Source: Rheum nobile (taxonomy: Eukaryota; Streptophyta; Magnoliopsida; Caryophyllales; Polygonaceae). From it: a DNA stretch of 64,000 nucleotides. The stretch lies in contig WOAB01000018.1 of NCBI GenBank assembly GCA_027886185.1, positions 1,240,001 through 1,304,000 on the forward strand. Direction: 5' to 3'. The translations under genes and the position numbers were made by a program. Positions 12,605-23,510 of the stretch are shown piece by piece. The first letter of the stretch is position 1, and every line of letters begins with the position of its first letter. The notes under the pieces were generated by a model. The model was not told where the DNA came from. It made no database searches and saw only the letters and a list, made by a program, of their open reading frames with translations.

Positions 12605-12660
12605 GTCGTCCGCAAATGGACCCAGTCGTCCGCAAATGGATCCTGTCATCCGCATATAGC
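12605..12660 (+). repeat. 20-bp tandem repeat in G2
   Basis: Three consecutive units beginning GTCGTCCGCAAATGGA at 12,605, 12,625 and 12,645; the third is diverged. The stretch 12,661-13,221 otherwise holds only the hairpin pair and no ORF I can support. Confidence 0.8.
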
Positions 12661-13051
12661 GCTTACATTACACGATCGATCGGATTACGGGGAGATGATA
12701 ACACAGGCACGTCGGCACACCGCCTGCCTTATACAAAACATAAGGTACAAACACCTTATTACATTCACGCAATTAAACATAAGAAACAAACACCTTATTA
12801 TATATTGCTTACCTCCCTGGCATAATGTCATGACTAACACATACACAAACACGTCGCAGGCCTGCCCTACATACATACACACGGTGAAACCCCACTCGAC
12901 GAAGCACACGGGTGAAACCGACATACATGATATACTAAACGTCGTCGACAACTTCCTCGAAAGTTCGACGAACATGTACAAAACAAACTAGCATGCAATT
13001 CTACATGTAAAAACGCATTTGCAGCAAAATAAAAAGCATTTTTATAAATAC

Positions 13052-13158
13052 GCGACCCGCGATAGCGGACGGGTCGCCAAACCACATTGTCTGCCTACAC
13101 ATCTGTAGGACTTCATTAAACAAAAATATTCTGCGACCCGCGCTGGTGGACGGGTCGC
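13052..13158 (+). repeat. Two GCGACCCG/CGGGTCGC hairpins, 81 bp apart
   Basis: Arms GCGACCCG and CGGGTCGC enclose about ten bases at 13,052-13,077 and again at 13,133-13,158. Both are followed by CAAA. They lie just downstream of the antisense ORF stop (13,222), so on the minus strand they could act in 3'-end formation of that transcript. Role is inferred. Confidence 0.7.
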
Positions 13159-13221
13159 CAAAACATACATTATCCACAGGCGCCAAATGTCTAAACCCAC
13201 ACACAAGTGGGACAAACAAAG

Positions 13222-15259
13222 TCAAGCATCGAGAACAACAACGTTACCGTCGGCAGGGGCTGGCTCCAATGGGGCTATCTCGTCGGTCGACTTAGCATCG
13301 CCAGAATGAGCTTCGTCCTCATCGGCACCTTCATCCACAACCTCTTCTCCGACGCCGGCTAAGCAGAATAGCTCCTGACCAGGATCGCCCTTTGGGAACA
13401 TAGAGTCCAAAGTCTCCTTCTCCGCCTTCAGGTCCCAGAGCTCGTGCTTGCCCTCATTGAACTCTTCAATCATCTCAATGCGCGACTTCACAGCATAGAA
13501 GGCCCCCACATCGCCAGCAATCTGACCGTCGGCGATACGAGCCCGCCTCACTTCATCTTCAACGCCTGCCCGACACTCTTCAAGCTCCCTCTGACACACA
13601 ACCAACTCCCCCTGACAACTCTTCATGTCTCTGACGAGGCGACGCTCGATTTCACGGAAGCGGCTCTCCGCTCCTTCTAATTTAGTCCTCAAGGACGCAA
13701 GATCGGACTCTGACCTAGCAGCCCGATCCTCGGCCTTGGCGACCATCTCCTTGACGCCAGAATATGCCCCCAAAAGATACTGAAAGACTACAATCTCACA
13801 CGGCGACACGACACACGATCAGAAGACACGATCGAACAAAAAAGAAAAAAGACACAAACAAAAGGACAATTCACCCTCCACGCGGAGCACCCCGCTTCAC
13901 CAATGCAGTCGAGGGGAGAGACGTCATCAACCTCCGACTTCAAAGTCGGGTCCTGAGCATGAAAAAGGTCGACAATCGACTGCCCAACGGCACCGATCTT
14001 GCCAATCCCATCGGCGGTCATGTCCTTCTTCTTCTTGGATACCTCCACCTCGACGTCATCTGGACAAGCGATCGCTTTCCTCTTAGAACCAGATTTGCCC
14101 GGGGCCGTCAGGTCAATCAGAGCCGATTTGCTCGACGCCGCCTTGGCGGCTGCCTTCCTTTGCTCAATCAAACTTTTCCCTGACGCCACCCTCAATCAAG
14201 CACTTGATCGACCACCAGGGGAACCTGACACGACAGGACAACAAAAAAGGAGAAATCCTTAAGCACACGACAAAACGAAAAACGTTGAAAAGACTTCTAA
14301 AAGCCGAAAGTCTACCTTTCGCATGAGACGACGAAACATTTGACATGTCTTCTTGGGGAGCAGGAGTCGTCGACAGCAAGTTGATGTTCACAAATTTCCT
14401 CTCAGACGCAGGAACCTCAAGCACAATCTTCGACAAGCCCTCTGATCGGCTACTCACTTCCAGAACCTCTGGTTCAGGAACTACAAAGAAGAAAAGTTAA
14501 AACAAGAGTTAAGACACAAAAACACGAAAGGAAAGGCAAATACATACTATCGACTCGCCACTTCGTCAACAAAAATGGACATTCCCCCTCCTTCTCCAGA
14601 GAAGAGCGTTCGACGAAAAAGAACTTCGACCCCCATCCACGGTCGTTGACATCTGGACTCTGCACCAAAGATTTCCGACCAGGTCGAACACGCAACTGAA
14701 CGCGACAAGAACTCCTCGACCCAATGAAGTAGTTATACCACAGAGCATCAAAATCAAAATCAGCTCATGTCCGGACATTCACAAGGTCTAAGACCCTAAG
14801 AACTCTCCACGCCTGAGGCATCACTTGACATGGCGCCAACGCCAAAGTAGCTAGAAAGTCCCTCACAAGGGGGAAAAAAGGAAACGTGTGCCCTATTCTA
14901 AACGGGTAAGAGTAGAAGCAGACCCATCCCTCGTAGCGAGCATCGGCCCTCTCATCTGGATGGGGCAGTCTGGCGACCGTCTCCGGCGGAAAGCCTCCGA
15001 CTTGGAGCACCTGATCCAGTTCCGCCTGGGACATGGTGCTAATTAACGCATCTGACTCCTTTAGAATGAAACGAGGGGGAGCTTCTTCCCCACGAGAATC
15101 AGAAAGAGTCTTCGACGACTCAGAAGCCTCAAGAGAAACCATGTCGAGAATAGAGAGGGGAGGGAATCGAAGAGCTATGGTTAAGGAAAGCAGATGGCAA
15201 TGGCAAAGAGAGACCAAGAGGCTTACCAGAAACTTGCGAAGGAAGATGATGAAGAGCAA
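13222..15259 (-). pseudogene. Antisense extra gene (aORF) of the Tat element G2
   Basis: Antisense to gag-pol, between integrase and 3' LTR. The first exon (start ATG at about 15,142, ending near 14,765) encodes an acidic start followed by FPFFPLVRDFLATLALAPCQ and a QAWRVL motif. This resembles the 'putative gypsy type transposon' (Transposase_28) domain found in plant extra ORFs. Domain sequence continues in another frame at about 14,710-14,530 (GWGSKFFFVERSS), so an intron or frameshift lies between. Further exon-like parts are a Lys/Ala-rich, possibly nuclear piece (14,195-13,930) and a long coiled coil (13,809-13,222) ending in an acidic tail. Function unknown. Exon joins cannot be fixed by eye. 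Confidence 0.65.
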
Positions 15260-15449
15260 TCGATTCCATCTGCTACGAATTTATGGAGGGAAGTGAAGAC
15301 CTGCAGAGGCGTCGCATCAAGCCTCGATCACGCGCCACATAGCCCTGAGCGAACGCGCCAAATCGGAAGGTGGAGATCGTGTCTAGAGAAGTTGCCACGG
15401 ATTCCGGTCAACTTGCCTAAACCGTAAGCCCATAGCAACTTGGGGCTAT

Positions 15450-16124
15450 TGTTGGGCCTGGATTCTCCAAAGAAAAGATCAGACCCTCGATCGAGCCCAA
15501 GCCCATCGCCATTCGGAAGGTCAAACAATGAAAGCCCAGAAAAGCCGACAAGACTTCTCTAGTCGAGCGTCATCCGACAGGGTCGCGAAGATCCCGCCAC
15601 GCATTTAATGCCCGGATCATGCAACGTCTACAACACTTAAACCACCACCATTACCAGCAATTTAATGGCGAAATCTTCGCCATTACGTCCAGCATAGAAG
15701 ACAAAGATATCGAAGAAGCACAACGGTCACAAAGAGTAAATCGACTTACCATATTGGGACGACAAGGAAGATAAAAATTCAACTCTCACAACTACGCTAG
15801 ACACACGCTTTCTTACGGAGATAACTCACCAGAATAGCACTCTCGCGACCCATCTAGCTCTAAAAATGGTTACCTACGTCTGACCCCTGCCGGTCGCCAC
15901 TCACAAGTCACCGGTCGAGTCCCACTCGATCTCTGGTTTTATTACGATAAGTTGTATCACGATTCAATCCGATTCACATGACATCTAATAAAATCGTCTT
16001 GTTATTACATATTTATTCCTTGTTTATCTATTATTTACTTGGTTTGGATTGTTTCCTATCGTCCAGTCGACTAGTTACCCCGTCTAAGGCGATTTAGGTC
16101 GTCTGATCTTTTCGTCCCAAAACA
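15450..16124 (+). repeat. G2 3' LTR
   Basis: Pairs with 6000-6674. The bases just before it (ACTTGGGGCTAT) are the weak polypurine-like tract usual for this lineage. The right TSD ATGTT follows at 16,125-16,129, then G1 integrase sequence resumes. Confidence 0.95.
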
Positions 16125-18770
16125 ATGTTTGGCCACCAAAACTTCTTCTTGAGATCCTTGTACATCTTGCTAGAGCCAGGATGCACAGAATAAGCAGATG
16201 AATGAGCTTCTCTCATCACCAACTGACGAAGACCTTCTGTGTCAGGCACACAGATCCGATCCTGAAACCAAAGTGATCCATCATCCTGAACCACAAAATT
16301 GGGAGCTTTCCCATCCATCACTTCACTGCTTAACTTTACCAAGATAATGTCATCGACTTGCTTTTCTTTGATCTGATCCAGCAGTGTAGCCTGAATTTCC
16401 ATCATACTCAGGTACCCTCTACGCTGGTCATACAAGACTTCAATGTCGCTTGACTCTTGGTTTAGCTTGGTCTGAGCAGTAAGTAGAGCAACTACAGTCT
16501 CGTGCGTTGTCTTCCGGCTTAGTGCATCATCTACTATATTAGCCTTGCCCGGATGATACAGCAACTCCATGTCGTAGTCCTTGAGCAACTCTAGCCAGCG
16601 GCGTTGTCTCATATTTAGCTCCTTTTGAGTAAATATATACTTGAGACTTTTGTGGTCAGTGAAGACTTGGCATCTTATACCGTAGAGGTAATGCCTCCAA
16701 ATCTTCAGCGCAAAGACAACCGCTGCTAACTCAAGATCATGTGTCGGATAGTTTTCTTCGTACGTCTTGAGTTGCCTGGATGCATAAGCAATGACTCTGC
16801 CCCTTTGCATCAAAACACAACCAAGACCACACTTGGAAGCATCACTATAGACCACATAATCGTCATTCCCCTCTGGGAGTGCTAACACGGGTGCCGAGGT
16901 CAACCGTCGCTTCAACTCCTGGAAACTGACCTCGCACTTGTCATTCCAGACAAACTTCTTGTGAACCTTACGGAGTAGATTGGTCATAGGTAGAGCGATC
17001 TTTGAAAATCCTTCTACGAACCTTCTGTAATACCCGGCAAGTCCAAGAAAACTGCGCACCTCCTTTACGTTCTGGGGCTGTGTCCACTTAGCCACCGCTT
17101 CAATCTTTTGGGGATCAACCATAACCCCATTTTTATTGATCACGTGGCCTAAGAAAGCCACTTCCTTTATCCAGAATTCACGCTTGGACAGTTTAGCATA
17201 AAGCTGATGTTGTCTAAGGATTGACAAGGCAATCCGTAGATGTTCCTCGTAGACTTCTTCATTCGGAGAATAGATCAGAATGTCGTCGATGAAGACCACC
17301 ACTAACTTATCCAAGTACTGGTGAAAACATCGGTTCATCAAGTCCATAAAGACAGCTGGAGCATTTGTAAGCCCAAAAGGCATCACTACGAACTTGTAAT
17401 GACCATATCTGGTCCTAAATACAGTTCTAGGAATGTCCTGCTCACGAATCCTGAGTTGATGATATCCAGATCTCAGGTCGATCTTGGAGAAAACCTTTGC
17501 TCCCTGCAACTGGTCTAACAAGTCATCAGTCCTAGGCAAAGGATACTTGTTCTTGATCGTCACCTTGTTCAACTCTCGGTAGTCGATACAAAGTCGGAAC
17601 GATCCGTCCTTCTTTTTGACGAACAATACTAGAGCACCCCACGGCGATGCACTCGGCCTGACATAACCTTTGTCAAGAAGATCTTCAAGTTGATTCTTCA
17701 ATTCTTGCATCTCAGCTGGAGCCATCCGATACGGTGATTTGGAAATCGGCGACGTACCAGGCTCGAGATCAATTGAAAACTCTACGTCACGGTTTGGGGG
17801 TAATCCAGGAATTTCTTTCGGAAAGACATCCGAAAACTCCCTAACTATAGGAATATCCAGAACCTCATGTCCATCCTTCGCAGACGAATCCAAGTAGCAA
17901 AGATACCCGACACATCCTTGTCGTAGTAGCTTAAACGCAGCCATCGCATTGATCAGCTTGCCGTTATCAGCGTCATTTCGACCTTTGAACTTGCACACGA
18001 ACTGGCCCCCAGATGACACCGTCACCGTTCTTGAACTGAAGTCGATCACTGCCTTGTGACGCGTTAGCCAATCCATACCGAGGATAATGTCGTATGGAGC
18101 CATGGCTATATAGATTAGATCTGCCTCGAATTCCTTACCCTGAATGGTAATCGGAAAGTCGGACAGATGCTTGGTTCCCACCAAACGTTCTCCATTAGGA
18201 AGATTAACGACGAAAGGGTCGCACGAATCGTTGCACACTAAGTCTAACTTGCTAACACAGCTATCCGAAATAAAGGAATGCGTAGCACCAGAATCAAATA
18301 GAATGCACACTGAAGTAGAGTGAAGGTATAAAGTACCTTGAGCAATTGGATCATTGGGTCTATATGCTTCACGCATCTCGTACAAGCGTTGTCCCTGACT
18401 TCCAGAAACAGCTGGGGCCTTTCCCCTGTTCTGAGCAGTCGTCTGGACCGAAGGGCTAGGAGTCTCGACAGGCTTGAATCTAGGTCGGTTGCTCTGATGA
18501 ACTGACCCTTGCTGCGACTCTACTCCCTTCTGCTTCCCCTGCTTGTAGAACTTCTACAGATGACTGTCACGTCCACACCCAAAGCACGACCTCTTCTCCT
18601 TCTGACACGCATTGCTCTTGTGCCCAGTAGTACCACAGTTATAACACTGAACTGAACTCCTGGTCTGCCCTGACTGCTGAGTCGATCCTCCTTGCGTCAT
18701 CTCCGTCTTAGCTCGGCCGGACTTGACAAAGTTAGACGGTGGCGTAGGGCGCTTAAAACCACCTCCCTAG
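16125..18770 (-). pseudogene. G1 pol: zinc knuckles, protease, RT, RNase H, start of integrase
   Basis: Reading down the minus strand, two CCHC zinc knuckles lie near 18,650-18,550. The second is damaged: a Gln codon is TAG and a ligand Cys reads Tyr, compared with G3. From 18,385 one long frame contains protease (FDSGATHSF), then RT (LCIDYRELNKVTIKNKYPLPR split motifs and catalytic FIDDILIY at about 17,270-17,300). RNase H (VVYSDASKCGLGCV, about 16,810-16,860) and the integrase HHCC region follow, ending at FWWPN where G2 entered. Beyond 16,125 the frame is G2 LTR, not G1. Leaving out G2 plus one TSD keeps this frame in register with 5994 downward. Confidence 0.93.
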
Positions 18771-19666
18771 TTCTGATTCTGCATCGACTTCTGTCGGTTG
18801 CGCCTCTTGGTCGACTCTTCTAGAGTTACCTCCAGCTTATAGGCACAATCCACATACTGCTCCAAGGTAGAGCATGTGTGATGCACCATTAACGGCTTGA
18901 TATCCGGGCTCATCCACTCGTGGAAGTATCAGATCTTTTGGGCCTCGCTGGTGATCTCGGCAGGGGCGTACTGTAAAAGTTGATTGAACTTAGATGCCAA
19001 CTCGGTCACTTTTAGACCATCCGTCTTTGGGTATAAGAACTCTTTATGCTTCTCTTCTCTCATAGCACGAGAGAAAAAGCGATCAACCATCTTGGTCTTG
19101 AACATCGACCAAGTCAACACTGGGCTTTCTGCCAAACATGTGCTCTCCCACCACTCGCTAGCCTCCTCCTTCAACTGAAGAGAAGCGATATGGACCTTCT
19201 CGGCCTCAGTACATTCCACGTTCCGAAACAGCCTCTCTATATGGGAGAACCAATGAGTCACTGCTACTGGCTCTCCTTTCTCGTTATAGCAATCGGGCCT
19301 CATGGAAGTGATGGTCTTAAGAGCGCGACCATAGCTGTCTCTAGCCCTGACGGCATTCTCTTGAACCATAGGGTTTCTGGGTTCCACAACATCAGGAACC
19401 ACTGGGTGGGTAGGCACTTCTTGCGCTTGAGGCACAATGGGTCTCAATACATCTGTAATTGCCTGCATCACAATCCCGTGAATTGCCTCAACAGCTGCGG
19501 CATCAAACAGCGTTGGCGCTTGGGTCTGATCTTGACCTTCACGCCTATGCTGGACGCGAGACTCAGACTCGTGTTCATCTTGAACACCTCTTCCTGCTGG
19601 CCTGGGATCTTGGCTAGTCCCAGCACCGGCTCGAATCGAGTTCCTCGTGCTTCTTGGGTTCACCAT
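18771..19666 (-). pseudogene. G1 gag
   Basis: Starts MVNPRSTRNS at 19,666. A Gly/Arg/Gln-rich N-terminus is followed by the Ty3 Gag core (AVTHWFSHIERLFRNVECTE, then EASEWWES and the FFSRAMREEKHKEF block). The frame stops with TGA at 18,927-18,929 where G3 has TGG (Trp), then stays open down to a second TAG at 18,768. Gag forms the particle; both stops fit C-to-T or G-to-A change. Confidence 0.9.
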
Positions 19667-20097
19667 CTATTTACTGATCCAATTCCAAGCATTCAATACA
19701 TTAATATTATGCAATATACTTATGCAATATACCAACGTAAATAAATTACTCAGAATAGATCAACTTGGCATTTTATAGATGAACCTTTGAACTGTTACAC
19801 AAGTTACACATAAGTCTATCATCCGAGCGCTAGGACAACAATTGCTCGAAGATAAAGTATTTCCCAGAGTACTTGCCGCAATACTGAAATATTACACATA
19901 GTACAAACTTGGAATACTAAGAAAGGAACTACTGCGATAGGCAACGCCAATCCTCCTCAAGGCGTTCCATAATGTCTCCCATAAGACTGGCTACTCGTGC
20001 AAGGTCTCTTCGGACTAGGCTCACCGTCGAGCTCTGGTGATGGGTTTCGCACCCTGCTTGACCCTGAAGCACATGGTCCTATCTCAATCATGGTAAA

Positions 20098-20718
20098 TTA
20101 TGGGTCGTCCATGACTGGTCCGCCTATCCCAGCCCTCCTCTGAGTACTGGCGATCAACTCATCCCACTGACGCTGTTGTTCTGTAGAGATTTCCTCGCTC
20201 TGGCGGAGGATCTCTTGTAGCTCGGATTCCGACCTCCATCTTCTTGGAGTAGGGATAGGCTGAGATTCCCTGACACTTCTCCTAATACCGTACTCGGTAT
20301 ACAGTGCCTCCCAATCAGCTTCTGACATGGGTGCATACTCTGGCACTTGTGACAACTCTGTACCGGGCTCCTGATTCTGCCCTCCAAGGTCTAACTCCGG
20401 GTCCTCCTCTGGATCATCCTCTATGGGATCCTCATCCTCGGGATCATCCTCGATGGGATCCTCATCCTCGGGATCATCCTCGATGGGATCCTCATCCTCG
20501 GAATCATCCTCAATCATATCCTCGTCCTCGACAGGATTTAGCTCAAGCATCTCCTCTTCCTCTTCCTCCTCCTCGTACTCGATCTCCTCTGGAATTGGTC
20601 CCCACAGAAAGTCATCTTGGTAAACCCCTTGTTCATACCTTGACAACTCATCTTCCTGCTCCTCTTCCTGTACTTCCTCCACCCTTGGTGGCGGCACAGG
20701 TGCAGGCTCAGGGACCAT
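20098..20718 (-). CDS. G1 acidic-repeat ORF upstream of gag
   Basis: A sense-strand ORF between PBS and gag. It has a Pro-rich start (PAPVPPP), then a very acidic middle with a 10-residue tandem unit EDEDPIEDDP repeated three to four times (DNA period 30 bp at about 20,400-20,510). A charged C-terminus carries RRWRSESELQEI. The whole product is highly negative, and I recognise no catalytic motif. G3 has the homologous ORF, longer at its N-terminus; in G1 the upstream part is separated by a CGA-to-TGA stop at about 20,806. Standard chromoviruses do not have a separate long ORF before gag. Function unknown; an acidic chaperone-like or chromatin-interacting role would be speculation. Confidence 0.75.
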   Translation of the reverse strand: MVPEPAPVPPPRVEEVQEEEQEDELSRYEQGVYQDDFLWGPIPEEIEYEEEEEEEEMLELNPVEDEDMIEDDSEDEDPIEDDPEDEDPIEDDPEDEDPIEDDPEEDPELDLGGQNQEPGTELSQVPEYAPMSEADWEALYTEYGIRRSVRESQPIPTPRRWRSESELQEILRQSEEISTEQQRQWDELIASTQRRAGIGGPVMDDP

Positions 20719-21080
20719 AGCATCCCTAGCTACAAGGACAACCGACTCGGGGAGAACGTGTTTGACGTCTTCGGGCGGGCTACTCGGGCCTCCAACCTCG
20801 AAACATCACTGAGGTAACGGAAAATCTAGCCTCGGCTGGTCCGACTTGGCGTCTTCCGACCCCCTACCAATAGAAAAGCAGACACCCATCCTATCGAACA
20901 ATAAGGAAGGAATTAGTCTTTCTAGACATAGAAGCAAGCTTACTACATCAGAATATAAAGAAGACACGACTATGAACGGTATTTTTAAATTCTTTTCAGT
21001 ATGAAAATTCAGAGCCCTTTTAAAGCATTTCAAAAACGGATAAATGATATAAAAATCCCAAACCCGTTTTAAAACCTTTT

Positions 21081-21092
21081 GCTCTGATACCA
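21081..21092 (-). other. G1 primer binding site (tRNA-iMet)
   Basis: On the minus strand TGGTATCAGAGC lies four bases after the LTR end, a 12-base match to the initiator tRNA-Met 3' end type used by many chromoviruses. Confidence 0.9.
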
Positions 21093-21096
21093 CAAC

Positions 21097-23505
21097 TGTA
21101 ACACCCCCAAAACTTAACCCTTTTGGAAATGTATTACCGCCAGTGACCCCAGTGTTCCTTACCGAGATCACCCAAGACTTTACCGGTTAAATACAATCAT
21201 TAAGTACAATTGATGCATAATGATCAAAGCATTCAATCCAAAACATAACATTGTTAAAGAAACACGAGTTACGGGATTACAACCCAATCCCGAATAGGTC
21301 AACACAGAGTTTAAACCAAATACAGCGGAAGTCTTATAAAGCACATTACAACCAAAGTCATTGTCCAAAAGATCTCAACCTGATAAAAGAAATAACTAAA
21401 ATGTTTGAAAACCACCGTTGACTCCATAATCGTTCTAGTCTTCACTACACTCTTCCTGATGTGCCGAAACGGACGGACGGCACCAACCATGACGATGCAG
21501 ATAACAAAAATACAACGGGTTAGTCTACTGAATAGACTAGCAAGGGAACAAAGCAGAATGGTTCGAAGCAGTCGTATTAGGTTAGACTCATCGCTTCTCG
21601 AATAATAATCGATGACGATAGTCAACCATCATACTCCTACTGGAATAAACAAGAGGTATGCACAAGAGAAGACTCTGGAAGACTGAATCTTCACAGAAAT
21701 CGACTCGAAAAGAGACTCCAAGAGATTGAGTCTTTTAAGGAAATATGACAAATCTAGAATGTTACAGAATCATACAACAATGATTTAAAACTGACTGAGA
21801 TGCTTCAGTCGACGACCAACCTCACCGCCTTTCAGCGAATCCAGATCGGAAAGAAGACGTACTACATTCAAGTCAATACGAGTTTTCCTAGCGGCACTAT
21901 TATCTAGCTGCCCTACTCGCTGAGCGTTCATTAATTATGTGCGTCAAGGTAGCACTTATCTGATTATGTTTCAAAAATACACACCATATTATAGACTTTT
22001 ACATGTGTACCCCATCATTGGGACGACACATATTAGTATACGTTTCGTCGAGAGTGACGTACACCGGAAGGTTTGTGACACCAGCTAAGTGTCTTGTCTC
22101 TACACACTTGTGAAAGAGACCGATCATGATCTTAGAATAGTACCAGATGGAGACGAGCCACCCCGATACCAGATTATAAAGAAACGACCGGACGAAGTCC
22201 GAGTACGTTCCTAACTATAGTGCTAACTAAACAGTTACAGCACAATAACAGTTACAGGATAAATCCACATAAAGGCCCGAAAGGCGATCACAGATAATAG
22301 CGTTGTTCTAACATATATACAACCTATTATATGATTTTCAAAACAGTTTACCAAAACCGTTTCCAGACAAACAGAGTATTCATTCCAAATTAATTACTCA
22401 CATAAACTACTGATAATTAATGTAAATATGGAACGAATGAGCAAGAGCGAACCGCCACTTGCCTTAATCCGCAGAATAGCCTAACGACGACAACGGGATT
22501 CCGGGCTCGACACGGGTATAGCTCTGACAGCACAATAACCTTCGAGTCGACCCATAAAAGGAACCCTGAGTTAGATCCGACATAACAACAGTACGAATCT
22601 AATAACGACGAAGGAAAATGAAAGGAAAGACGCCACGACGACAACCAACCAAGCCAAAGCCACGAAGGCATTCTGAGCACTGGCGGCGGTCGCCGTTCTT
22701 GGCGGTGATCGCCGCATTCATCACGGCGGTCGCCGTGAAGAACACGGACGACAGAGACGAGAGAAATCTCACCAAAACGATGCGCGTTTCGACCCCTTTC
22801 CGCCTTGCTTGGTTTCTGACCTCCAAAGGCAACCAAAAGGCTTCTAAAGGGCTTCTGGAAACACCACCAAACGACACCGACGAAAGCTTCAGAATTTCCG
22901 GCGAAGGCACAAACTCCGGCGAGAGGAAGATTTGAGGATTTCAGCTTGATTTGTGCATGAATCTGATCCCAATCCTCTTCCTTTTATAGCCACAGATCAT
23001 GTGGACACCGCGATGGTCTAAGCGAGACGTGGCGAGGCTAAATCGGTGCCTCGTCAGACGTCTCCGACGACCAACGGATAATGACCTCTGGGTAATCACG
23101 GCGGGCGCCGCAGTTTGCCTACGGCGGGGCCGCGGCGGGCGCCATAATTACGGCGGTCGCCGTTTTTCGGGTCTTTGCGCCCAGCTAGAAGGCGAGGGCA
23201 CTGTTGCCTCGATCCTTTCGCGGCGGTCGCCGCCTTACTTACGGCGGTCGCCGCCACTGTGGCGTTGCCCCTCTCAGCTTTTTGGACGACAACAACTTTA
23301 ACCCGGGATAGAATTATCGTACACGAACGAGTATGAACATTCGAAGCCCGTTGTCTGTATTTTATTTTGCTGAGAAAAATATTACAGATACAGAGCACTT
23401 TACAGAATGTCTCAAACTCTCTGTATTAAATCCGACGTACACAACGGGTACTCGGGAAAATTCCAAAATTCCCAAACTAACCTTACAAAAATACGGGGTA
23501 TCACA
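21097..23505 (-). repeat. G1 5' LTR
   Basis: 2409 bp, paired with 2349-4778. It lacks about 20-24 bp of the palindromic GC-rich array relative to its partner (22,720-22,750 against 3976-4025), so that array has changed length since insertion. Ends in ATCACA, followed by the right TSD ATGTC. Confidence 0.95.
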
Positions 23506-23510
23506 ATGTC

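Larger units (their letters stand above)
6000..16124 (+). mobile_element. G2: Ty3/gypsy Tat-lineage element nested in G1
   Basis: Full-length 10.1-kb element with 675-bp LTRs and 5-bp TSD ATGTT (5995-5999 and 16,125-16,129). It lies in plus orientation inside the minus-strand integrase of G1. Gene order is gag, protease, RT, RNase H, a second archaeal-type RNase H, integrase, a non-coding repeat zone, and an antisense multi-exon ORF before the 3' LTR. Dual RNase H plus an extra antisense gene is the hallmark of the plant Tat group. About 13 LTR differences by eye (near 1.9%). Confidence 0.95.
2349..23505 (-). mobile_element. G1: Ty3/gypsy chromovirus (Tekay-like), nested in C1
   Basis: Complete LTR element in minus orientation with 5-bp target duplication ATGTC (2344-2348 and 23,506-23,510). 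LTRs of 2430 and 2409 bp begin TGTGATACC and end TGTTACA when read on the minus strand. The order on the minus strand is 5' LTR, PBS, acidic ORF, gag, pol, PPT, 3' LTR. G2 splits its integrase at 5999/16,125. A chromo-like C-terminus, an iMet PBS and very long LTRs point to the Tekay/Del clade; lineage is inferred from these marks. By eye the LTRs differ at about 44 positions plus one missing unit, near 1.8%. Confidence 0.95.
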
